Positions 23,035 to 30,561 of a stretch of DNA of 35,353 bases are shown one piece after another. The stretch is taken from positions 1 through 35,353 of IMG/VR virus record IMGVR_UViG_3300033145_000526; one strand, given 5' to 3'. The translations under genes and the position numbers were made by a program. Origin of the DNA: a virus. Position 1 is the first letter of the stretch. Every line of letters begins with the position of its first letter. The notes beneath the pieces were generated by a model. It saw nothing but the letters and a program-made list of their open reading frames with translations, was not told the origin of the DNA and ran no database searches.

Positions 23035-24182
23035 ATACCTCCCACGAAATCCTTAGCCATAATTTCAGCTTTAGTTTTTATTCTCTTTCTGATTGAAACT
23101 GAGAATTCTCCAACACCTGGTTGCATTAATTTAATTCTGTCCCATTTAATTTTCTTTTTTGGAAAATTGAAATCTCTTTCCCATGTAGTACCGCCTGATA
23201 ACCAAGCCGGCATCTTTTCTCCGCCTTCTTTTTTCTGTCCATACTTATAGAAAGCGTATTCAGTGATTCTAGTAGAAAATTTAAGATTTGGGATAATTGT
23301 ATTATTCCATTTTCTTCTTTGTTCGGTCAATGCAATTAAATTTTCTTGAGTGCTTTCAAGTTGAGCATACACAGTGCTATTATCTGGTACATCAATTTCA
23401 ACTTCCATAGCTTCAAACTTAACAGATTTACCTTCTGCCTTGGTTGATTTTGGCCAAACTTTCTTTATACCTTCTCCAGTTTCAGGATATTTAATCCCGT
23501 CAGCAAGTATCCTCTTTATTTGTTTGAAGTTATCAGCAGCTTGCTCAGTCAATCTATCAATCAAAGCTTTGGTAATAAAGTAATGTTGTCCATAAATACT
23601 AATCCATCTGTTTGGATGAACAAAATGTTTGAAAACAACTCTGTTATTTGTCCAAATTTCATTTTCAGAAAGAAACTTGTTCTCTTTAACAGAAGGATCC
23701 CAACCAATTGAATCCCAACCATCATACCAGTTTCCATCTGGAGTTGTCAAAGAGAAAGTTCTGAAATCACCAACCGACTCAGAAGTCATCACGTTCATAT
23801 CCATCATCTTCAGTCCGAAACTGAAAACATCTTTGTTTGCAACTAGATTAAGAATCTTTCCATGACGATTTTTTGAGGATGAGATTCTTTCTCCTTCTCT
23901 TATAGTCTTTGGCCGCATTGATTTATAACGAGGAATATTAAGAACTGCACCTCTCTCTGCTAATGCTGTAAGAAAACAAGCAAGATCCAAATCTGTTCCT
24001 TCAAACACTCCATCAATCAATGCAGGTCCAGGTTTACGGTTATACATATCGTATGTCCAATAATCTTGTACTACTTTAATTACATCATCTAAAGGTAATG
24101 TTCTATCCTGAATAAATTGCATAGTATGATTTTTAAGAATGTTTCTCAGGGTTTTTGCTACATGTTTCTTTTCTCTAGCCAT
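23031..24182 (-). CDS. Unknown protein, probably well expressed
   Basis: 383 residues, not recognised. The N-terminus is basic and helical (MAREKKHVAKTLRNILKNH). The middle is rich in Trp and Asp ('GNWYDGWDSIGWDPSV'), and a helical stretch (about 270-300) precedes a basic C-terminus. No nucleotide-binding or catalytic motif is visible. The DNA is less AT-biased than neighbouring genes, as in the 6669 and 8148 genes, suggesting strong expression and perhaps a virion role. Stop and next start overlap (ATGA). Confidence 0.6.
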   Translation of the reverse strand: MAREKKHVAKTLRNILKNHTMQFIQDRTLPLDDVIKVVQDYWTYDMYNRKPGPALIDGVFEGTDLDLACFLTALAERGAVLNIPRYKSMRPKTIREGERISSSKNRHGKILNLVANKDVFSFGLKMMDMNVMTSESVGDFRTFSLTTPDGNWYDGWDSIGWDPSVKENKFLSENEIWTNNRVVFKHFVHPNRWISIYGQHYFITKALIDRLTEQAADNFKQIKRILADGIKYPETGEGIKKVWPKSTKAEGKSVKFEAMEVEIDVPDNSTVYAQLESTQENLIALTEQRRKWNNTIIPNLKFSTRITEYAFYKYGQKKEGGEKMPAWLSGGTTWERDFNFPKKKIKWDRIKLMQPGVGEFSVSIRKRIKTKAEIMAKDFVGGI

Positions 24183-24193
24183 TTTTTTTCTCC

Positions 24194-24598
24194 TTAAATT
24201 TGTTTACTAAGATTGGATAAATTATGACAACATATATGTTGTAGGTGTCCTTTTAATTCACCGCTAGTTATTAAGACTACTGCATAATAGTCTTTAAATG
24301 TTCCATTCAACTTTTCTTTAATAATTCTATATCGTTCTAGAATTACTCCGTATTTTCCTCTTATTTTTTTTCTAAATGTACAACTATCAAATCTAATAAT
24401 ATCTCCTCTTCTTAATCTTAATCTGTCACTATCCACTTTTTGATAAGTTGCTTGATATTCATATTTATTATTTTCATATTTATTATTTTTACGATCAAAT
24501 TTATAATAATAATAAGGACATGAAGCAATCTTTTTTATAGTTTTACCTAGTGGGAGCCCATAATCCTTCTTCCGTAGAGATAATTTAACGTGCTTCAA
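24194..24598 (-). CDS. Unknown basic protein
   Basis: 134 residues, strongly basic, with a Tyr/Lys/Asn low-complexity stretch (about residues 31-49; NNKYENNKYEY). After it, 'LRLRRGDIIRF', 'KYGVILERYRI' and 'YYAVVLITSG' look like strands of a small SH3-like barrel that could bind nucleic acid. A Cys-Cys-His ('HICCHN') lies near the end. It overlaps the next gene upstream by 14 bases. Not recognised. Confidence 0.55.
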   Translation of the reverse strand: MKHVKLSLRKKDYGLPLGKTIKKIASCPYYYYKFDRKNNKYENNKYEYQATYQKVDSDRLRLRRGDIIRFDSCTFRKKIRGKYGVILERYRIIKEKLNGTFKDYYAVVLITSGELKGHLQHICCHNLSNLSKQI

Positions 24599-24839
24599 AA
24601 TTCATCCTTTTAAAATGTTTTAAATATAATTTTTCAAATTCTTGTTTAAATGCTTCATTAAAAAATTCTACTTCTGTTTCTTGATTGAATAAATTATATA
24701 ACATATTTAAACCATCATTAATACTTCTAATTCTATTATTTTCAAAACCATTTTTAATTAATTTTAGTTCACCTTCTTGATTCATCCCAAAAACAACATC
24801 ACATTCTGACAATGTTTGTAATGCATCATTTATGTTCAT
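24585..24839 (-). CDS. Unknown small acidic protein
   Basis: 84 residues starting MNINDALQTLSECDVVFGMN. It is mostly helical with no cysteine motif or membrane segment. The start overlaps the stop of 24839-25024 (TAATG) and its end overlaps the next gene. Support is from tight packing and length. Not recognised. Confidence 0.55.
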   Translation of the reverse strand: MNINDALQTLSECDVVFGMNQEGELKLIKNGFENNRIRSINDGLNMLYNLFNQETEVEFFNEAFKQEFEKLYLKHFKRMNFEAR

Positions 24840-25024
24840 TATACACCAACCTTAAAACTTTCAATTCTATCTAAAACAAAACCCTTTGTCATAATAGAAT
24901 TATCTGGCCAATCAAATTCTTTAACCAATTCTTTATAGTGGTCGAAATCTGTATGAATAAACCCAAAATCTAAATTATCTATTTCAAACTTAGTTCTCCC
25001 TGTTTTAGATAATTTTTTAACCAT
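24839..25024 (-). CDS. Unknown small protein
   Basis: 61 residues starting MVKKLSKTGRTKFEIDNLDF. A ribosome site (AAAGGAAA) precedes the ATG, just downstream of a terminator-like hairpin, so this may be the first gene of a new transcript or depend on readthrough. No motif is recognised. Confidence 0.55.
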   Translation of the reverse strand: MVKKLSKTGRTKFEIDNLDFGFIHTDFDHYKELVKEFDWPDNSIMTKGFVLDRIESFKVGV

Positions 25025-25045
25025 ATTATTTCCTTTCTATATAAA

Positions 25046-25069
25046 GGACTATCCAATTAAGAATAGTCC
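25046..25069 (-). terminator. Probable terminator after the 25099-25392 gene
   Basis: GGACTAT and ATAGTCC form a 7-bp stem with a 10-base loop. On the minus strand it is followed by TTTATATAG. It lies in a 74-base gap after the stop at 25099. Moderate strength. Confidence 0.55.
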
Positions 25070-25098
25070 CCTAAATATATTAATTACTAAGCTTTGCT

Positions 25099-25392
25099 TT
25101 ACTTCATTATTCCATGGTTAACTAATACACCATACATAGCTTTTTCTAAATCTCTTTTAATAGGAATATTCATCATTGCTGATGGAGTTAATTCATATGT
25201 TAAATCAAGATTTAAATAAGATTGAACTAATAAACCTATAGCTGCTGGTAATGTACAATGATCTTTTGGAACTCCAAACCTATTTTTAATAACATTAATG
25301 CCATTATTTGAAACAGAAACCATTATATGTGCTTGATGCATTTTTTCTGTTATAGATAGTCTTTTAAATCTACCTGGATTTACTGGTGCCAC
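25099..25392 (-). CDS. Unknown small protein downstream of folE2
   Basis: 97 residues with a GTG start at 25392, right after AGGAGG. It begins MAPVNPGRFKRLSITEKMH. The rest is mixed alpha/beta, with 'CTLPAAIGLLVQSYLNLD' in the middle. It lies 8 bases after the FolE2 gene and before a terminator-like hairpin, so it is probably last in the RNA polymerase/FolE2 transcript. Not recognised. Confidence 0.6.
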   Translation of the reverse strand: MAPVNPGRFKRLSITEKMHQAHIMVSVSNNGINVIKNRFGVPKDHCTLPAAIGLLVQSYLNLDLTYELTPSAMMNIPIKRDLEKAMYGVLVNHGIMK

Positions 25393-25400
25393 AAATCCTC

Positions 25401-26243
25401 CTATAAGAAAAACTTATAATCAAATCCATTTTCAACACCTTTCCAATTAGAAGCAATAGCTTCTGAAGTATGAATTGATTCTTCATGTGTGCATTTAACT
25501 ATCCAATCAACAACTGGCATGATATCTAATTCAACACTTATTTGTCTAATTGCATCCTCAACAAATATTGGATTTTCTGCCGCAATACGAGCGATCTCTT
25601 GTTCATCTACCCGTTTGATAATAGGGTATACTGTTGTTTTAATTGCTCGTTCAACGGACTCTATAATGTCCTCCAACCAAATATAAGAGTCTTTCATACC
25701 TTCTATCATAATATTAGCATAAGATCTTTGAGCATGTGGAAAACCATTCATACCTTTTTCTCTTAGATCTTTTGATAACTCAGCGCTACATGGACAATAG
25801 CTAGCATATTGGATAGTTGCACCTTGAAAGAATTTAAAGTCATCTCCTCTCATCTGTCCTTCAAATCTACATTTATGATATATTGGAAATTCATTATCTG
25901 ATAATATTGATTTTTTAACTATTGGATAAAGAAAATCAAACCTCATATAACTTTCTGTGGATTCAACATTTTTCATTAAATCAATTAAAATTTGTTTTAT
26001 TAAAACCTTCTTTAAAGGAAGATCTAAATATTTTTTCAATGTTCTGATTAATCTGGACATTGAAATTCCTTTTACATTAGGTTCTAAATTCGTGCGCATA
26101 GAAACATTAGCAACCATTGATTTCATTCCGCCATACTTAGATTCTAAACTAAATGGAACTTGAACATTACCAACCCCAACCTCTCGGATAGGAATTTGAA
26201 TTTTTGGGAATGTGCCTTGTATATCAGGCAGTATATCTGTCAT
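25401..26243 (-). CDS. folE2: GTP cyclohydrolase IB (FolE2-type)
   Basis: 280 residues. FolE2 converts GTP to 7,8-dihydroneopterin triphosphate, the first step to folate and, in many phages, to 7-deazaguanine bases. The signature 'YCPCSAELSKDL' (C150, C152) matches the S-x-C-P-C-S-K-x-I segment with the metal-binding Cys. 'FPHAQRSYANIMIE' (H170) matches GAHNQRS. 'KGISMSRLIRTLKKYL' matches the dimer segment that is RGIHMSRF in relatives, with His changed to Ser. 'FVEDAIRQISVEL' is also typical. The gene abuts the kinase stop. No queC, queD or queE is in the window, so the end product is not known. Confidence 0.88.
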   Translation of the reverse strand: MTDILPDIQGTFPKIQIPIREVGVGNVQVPFSLESKYGGMKSMVANVSMRTNLEPNVKGISMSRLIRTLKKYLDLPLKKVLIKQILIDLMKNVESTESYMRFDFLYPIVKKSILSDNEFPIYHKCRFEGQMRGDDFKFFQGATIQYASYCPCSAELSKDLREKGMNGFPHAQRSYANIMIEGMKDSYIWLEDIIESVERAIKTTVYPIIKRVDEQEIARIAAENPIFVEDAIRQISVELDIMPVVDWIVKCTHEESIHTSEAIASNWKGVENGFDYKFFL

Positions 26244-26696
26244 TTATTTATTTCCTTTGTCATTAATAGTTATAAATTTATCAAATAGTTTATCCTTAAC
26301 TACCAATAATTCTGCTAAATTATTATCCATATCTCGCATTTTATCAATTGGAATTTGATTTTCCCTTCTATTTTCACATATATTGAATGGAGTATTAATA
26401 TATACACCAACTATAGAGTATCCATATTCTTCAGCTAATTTTTTCCATTTCTCTACAATATATATTTGACAACACGTAGAATCAATAATTATTGGAAGAC
26501 CTCTTTCCATCAATGCTCTTGCTTGAACATCAACTACCATATATACAACTGGTTCAGTTTTTGGATTATAAGTACTACCAAGTGCTAGTCTTATATCATC
26601 AAGACATAGCACCTGATTTCTCTTTGCTAAATTTTTATTAACAAAAGTACTTTTTCCACAACCAGGAATACCTATCATTAAGGCTATCCGTTTCAT
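26244..26696 (-). CDS. P-loop nucleotide/polynucleotide kinase-like protein
   Basis: 150 residues. The Walker A motif 'GIPGCGKST' (residues 9-17) is followed by 'VLCLDDIRLALGSTYNP', the Asp-Asp-x-x-Arg layout of T4 PNK-type 5'-kinases. 'LPIIIDSTCC' (about 69-78) replaces the usual Asp-x-Thr. 'NICENRRENQ' gives lid-like arginines. It lacks the C-terminal phosphatase domain of T4 PNK. It starts 10 bases after the beta gene. It may phosphorylate RNA or DNA 5' ends. With RtcB in the same phage, an RNA repair role is possible, though RtcB itself needs 5'-OH ends. Confidence 0.75.
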   Translation of the reverse strand: MKRIALMIGIPGCGKSTFVNKNLAKRNQVLCLDDIRLALGSTYNPKTEPVVYMVVDVQARALMERGLPIIIDSTCCQIYIVEKWKKLAEEYGYSIVGVYINTPFNICENRRENQIPIDKMRDMDNNLAELLVVKDKLFDKFITINDKGNK

Positions 26697-26706
26697 TCAT
26701 ATCTCC

Positions 26707-29700
26707 TTATCTTTTAAGACCTAACGCAGTTAAATTAGCATTAAGAAGTTTAACTGATTCCGGCACTACAGAATCTTCTTCATCCTCAACTTTTCCTAAA
26801 TCTGAATCTAATGCATCTCTTATAAATTTATTTTTTAAATCAATACAGTCAGACTTAGTTGTTAAAAATTCTCTTAAATTTAAGTTAGCATCATGACCAA
26901 TTAAAGCAGCTGTTTCCATTTCTCCACATCTTTGACCACCCTTATTTTTACGACCAGCTAAAGGTTGTAAAGTCTTTCTAGCATATGAACCAATACCTCT
27001 TGCCGCTAACCTGGTCTCAGAGATATGAACCATCTTAAAAAAATATTCATATCCACATGCTATTTGTTGATTAATCATTTGATTAGATTGAGGATCAAAA
27101 ACATCATATTTAAATTTAGTTTCTGTATACTTTAATGCTTCTCTAATCTTAGCCATATTAACAGATTCAAATGGAGGTTGAATAATTGAAAGATCATCAA
27201 TCCATTTATCATCAATTACATCTGGCAAATCATTTACAAATTGTTCATAATACCAGCCTTCTTCAGTTTTATCAACTATAGCAATATATCCAGCAACATA
27301 ATCTTTAACTAAAGCTTGAATTTGAGTGTCATTAAAATCTTTTAAAGATGGAATATCTTTATTGATAATTCTTTTCATATATTGTTTAAGATCATATAAA
27401 GACATACTTAAATGTAATTCAAACAACTGACCAATATTCATCCTTGAAATAGTTCCTAAAGGATTAACAATAATATCAGCATGTCTTCCATCTGGTAACA
27501 TAGGCATTTTTTCATGCTCAATTATTGTAGAAATAACACCTTTATTTCCATGTCTATTTCCAACCTTATCCCCAATCTGTATTGGTCTAAAAAAGATTCC
27601 AATTAACTCTACTCTAATTCCTGGTATTTCTTCTCCTTTCATTTTAAATTTACCAACATTACTAAACAAGTCTAAATTATTTTGTTTAATAAAAGGTTTA
27701 ACTTGTTCTTTCTCAAGATTTTCTTCAATGATAATTTTAATTTTTAATTCATTATCTTCTTGAGATTTAATTATACTTTTAATCCATTCATCATACTCAG
27801 GGATACTACTGCTCCATTGATTAACATAAATATTAACTTCAGTTATAATAACATCTTGTTTGGAAATCTTTTCTTGTTCTTCTTTAAATATATCAAAGAA
27901 ATCCATTTGTTGACTTGGGAATTCTTTTAAAATTGCATATGGTTGTCCTTTAGCAATTCTATCTCCTACATTTGGTATTGGTTTATAATCACCAGAGTTA
28001 TCTAATGTTAACAACACTTTAGATATTGGAATATCATAAGACATATCTTCAAAATGCACAGAAGTAAATAATCCTTCTTTCTGCACTCTATCAGATATAA
28101 TAATTCCATCCTCATAGTTATAACCATAATAAACCATCACACAAGTTAAAAGGTTTTTGCCAATATTAATACTACCATCCTTACAAAAATTACTTTCAGC
28201 AAGGATATCTCCAGCATTAAATGTATCACCCTGTTTAACATATATATTAAATACATCAAGATTTGAAATATAGATTTTTCTGTATGCAACATTAAAGATT
28301 TCAATTGTTTTATCATCATACAGAGCGATTATATAATTATTATCAAGATGTATAACTTTTCCTGATTTTTTAGCAATTTTTACAAACTGTGTATATTTAG
28401 TATATAGATTTTCACAACCAGATTTAATCATTGGTTGATCAAAATTTTGTAACATAATTGCTTGTCTTGTCTGTGAAGACGCCATTTGCAACCTGGTTTG
28501 ATCATCATGTTCAAGAAATGGAACTAATGATACAGGTATTGAAATAGGCTGTTTTTTTAAATAATGTTCATTAAACCTTCCATTAGCATCTAAAGGAACA
28601 TTAGGTATAAGATTTTGAAGCACTCCACAGTTATCTCTATCTGGTGTGTCAACAGGACATAACCTCCCAAACATGGAAGGCATGATATCCCTTAAATGCT
28701 CAGGTACATTTTGTCTATTAAATCCACCAGGTCCAACCAAACTTGTTCTGCTTAATTTTGTTAATTCATCAATTGGATTAATAGCAAAGTCAAATTGAAC
28801 AATATCTGAAACATTACACTCAGATACTATTTGTGCTGAATTAACATTAAACTTTGGTTGTCTTGCTGTTCTATTTGACATACACATATCAAATATTGCT
28901 TTGGATACTTTTGCTAACACTACATATTCAAAACATCTAATTCTTTTATTTGTTAAGTCAGTATCATCAAGATCTCCACCATTCAACACATGAACAATTT
29001 CTTCAATGATACTATCCTTTTCAAAAAACTCAGCAGATATTGGATCAACTTTTAAAATTAAATCCAAAGAATATATAATATCTTCTCCTTTAACTTTTGC
29101 ATTAAATTTTGAATAATTTCTTCCAATTTCTTTAATGATATCATCTTGAGTTAAACCTCTTGATTCATCATAAAAACATTTTAAATCATATATTAATTTA
29201 TCATATAGAGTTGATTCAAGAGTCATAATAGGAGTATCAACCATATCTGATAAACCAAATCTATCATTGGTTTCATCAATTCCATAATATCCAAATATAA
29301 TTAAAAACAATGGAACTTTTCTTCCTAACAAACTAATGTAAATATATGGTGCTTCCTTCTGAGGAAATATCATCAAGGTTGCAACATTTGTTCTTATTTT
29401 AATACTTTTTCCTCTTGTAACAACAGGAATATCAAATAGCTGAAACAAAGGTATTTTTTGTCTCCCATTTATAACAATATAATTATCATTAACTAATGTG
29501 GGTATTTGCATTGTTAAGTCAATTTTAGATGTACCTTTCATAAATCTAATAATTAGATTTTTCTTTATGGTTTTATTTATTTCTCCATTAGAAAATCTAG
29601 GCTCCTTTAATCTATATTCAATTAGATCAAATCCTAATTCTTCTGCTGGGATCAGTATTTTCCTTATATTTTCCAAAAGAGCAGCATACTCTTGTTGTCT

Positions 29701-29760
29701 AATATTGAAAATATGATTATTAGTATCGCCAACCTTATATATTGGATTTTCTATAGTCAA
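26707..29760 (-). CDS. RNA polymerase beta-subunit-like protein
   Basis: 1017 residues, TTG start at 29760 after AAGGAG. It is a phage-type RpoB homologue in one chain. Landmarks in order: 'RTSLVGPGGFNRQNVPEHLRDI' and 'GRLCPVDTPDRDNCG' (the rifampicin-region/fork segments); 'VMVYYGYNYEDGIIISDRV' (flap-side barrel); 'IQIGDKVGNRHGNKGVIST' (active-site lysines); 'FKMVHISETRLAARGIGSY'; and 'RKNKGGQRCGEMETAALIGHDA' near the C-terminus. It is shorter than bacterial RpoB (~1150-1350), mainly through missing lobe insertions. With 30562-33294 it would form a phage RNA polymerase core for its own promoters. No alpha, omega or sigma homologue is visible here. The order is beta' then beta, reverse of bacteria. 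Confidence 0.93.
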   Translation of the reverse strand: MTIENPIYKVGDTNNHIFNIRQQEYAALLENIRKILIPAEELGFDLIEYRLKEPRFSNGEINKTIKKNLIIRFMKGTSKIDLTMQIPTLVNDNYIVINGRQKIPLFQLFDIPVVTRGKSIKIRTNVATLMIFPQKEAPYIYISLLGRKVPLFLIIFGYYGIDETNDRFGLSDMVDTPIMTLESTLYDKLIYDLKCFYDESRGLTQDDIIKEIGRNYSKFNAKVKGEDIIYSLDLILKVDPISAEFFEKDSIIEEIVHVLNGGDLDDTDLTNKRIRCFEYVVLAKVSKAIFDMCMSNRTARQPKFNVNSAQIVSECNVSDIVQFDFAINPIDELTKLSRTSLVGPGGFNRQNVPEHLRDIMPSMFGRLCPVDTPDRDNCGVLQNLIPNVPLDANGRFNEHYLKKQPISIPVSLVPFLEHDDQTRLQMASSQTRQAIMLQNFDQPMIKSGCENLYTKYTQFVKIAKKSGKVIHLDNNYIIALYDDKTIEIFNVAYRKIYISNLDVFNIYVKQGDTFNAGDILAESNFCKDGSINIGKNLLTCVMVYYGYNYEDGIIISDRVQKEGLFTSVHFEDMSYDIPISKVLLTLDNSGDYKPIPNVGDRIAKGQPYAILKEFPSQQMDFFDIFKEEQEKISKQDVIITEVNIYVNQWSSSIPEYDEWIKSIIKSQEDNELKIKIIIEENLEKEQVKPFIKQNNLDLFSNVGKFKMKGEEIPGIRVELIGIFFRPIQIGDKVGNRHGNKGVISTIIEHEKMPMLPDGRHADIIVNPLGTISRMNIGQLFELHLSMSLYDLKQYMKRIINKDIPSLKDFNDTQIQALVKDYVAGYIAIVDKTEEGWYYEQFVNDLPDVIDDKWIDDLSIIQPPFESVNMAKIREALKYTETKFKYDVFDPQSNQMINQQIACGYEYFFKMVHISETRLAARGIGSYARKTLQPLAGRKNKGGQRCGEMETAALIGHDANLNLREFLTTKSDCIDLKNKFIRDALDSDLGKVEDEEDSVVPESVKLLNANLTALGLKR

Positions 29761-29778
29761 AATGTTTTCTCCTTAAAA

Positions 29779-30561
29779 TTATATTTTATATCGTTGATAT
29801 AAAATAGCTTTATACCAAGATTTGTGCCACATTCTTTCATAATTAGCTATTACATTACATGAATTACATAATGTAATTAGATTATTTCTTTCACAATTTT
29901 CTTTGTTATAATCAATATGATGTATAACAATTATATTACTTTTTTTATTACAACATGGATTTAAACAACTATAATTATCTCTAAACTTAATAGATTCTTT
30001 AAAATCCATATTTGACCATAATTCACAATAAGGTAAATTTTGTATTCCGCCTTTCCAATTTGGATTGCCAGACCCACTTAAATTAATTGATTGTTGGATA
30101 TATTGACATTCTGGACATTCAGCACCAGCTGTAAATATATCCCATCTCATATTAAAAACATGTCCAAATATACATTGAAGTTTAATTTTACCAATGCAAG
30201 GTGAATATTCTTTAGTAAAACATTTATAACCTCTTTTTTTAGAAAATTGTTTAACCTTTTCAATATTCCAGTAAGTTATATTATTACACTCAGGGCAACT
30301 CCCTCCTGTATTTAAATTATTATAATTAGTAATATAATTATGTCCATTTTTACATTTTAAAATTAATTTAGATAATTCATTTTTATATTTACCGCTAATC
30401 CATTCATAACCTTTTGATTCTAAAAAAGTTTTAACATCTATATCACTTCTTCTATGATGTTGATTAGGGCATTTTTGTCTATTATACTCACATGTCCATT
30501 TTGGGTTTCCTTTCCTGGGTGGATATTTAGCTTCTTTACCACACCCATACTCACATTTCAT
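29779..30561 (-). CDS. HNH homing endonuclease between the RNA polymerase genes
   Basis: 260 residues. The N-terminal zinc knuckle (CEYGCGKEAKYPPR ... CPN) resembles the one in the 14048-14767 endonuclease. Two repeats with 'LKCKNGHNYITNYNN' and 'LQCIFGHVFNMRWD', each followed by a Cys-Pro-x-Cys, look like zinc-ribbon DNA-binding modules. The C-terminal HNH domain has 'CLNPCC', 'VIHHIDYNKENCERNN' and 'TLCNSCNVI'. The ATG follows the beta' stop without a base between, and no ribosome site of its own is evident, so translation would be coupled. It sits 18 bases before the beta gene. No intron core fits; free-standing homing gene. Confidence 0.85.
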   Translation of the reverse strand: MKCEYGCGKEAKYPPRKGNPKWTCEYNRQKCPNQHHRRSDIDVKTFLESKGYEWISGKYKNELSKLILKCKNGHNYITNYNNLNTGGSCPECNNITYWNIEKVKQFSKKRGYKCFTKEYSPCIGKIKLQCIFGHVFNMRWDIFTAGAECPECQYIQQSINLSGSGNPNWKGGIQNLPYCELWSNMDFKESIKFRDNYSCLNPCCNKKSNIIVIHHIDYNKENCERNNLITLCNSCNVIANYERMWHKSWYKAILYQRYKI

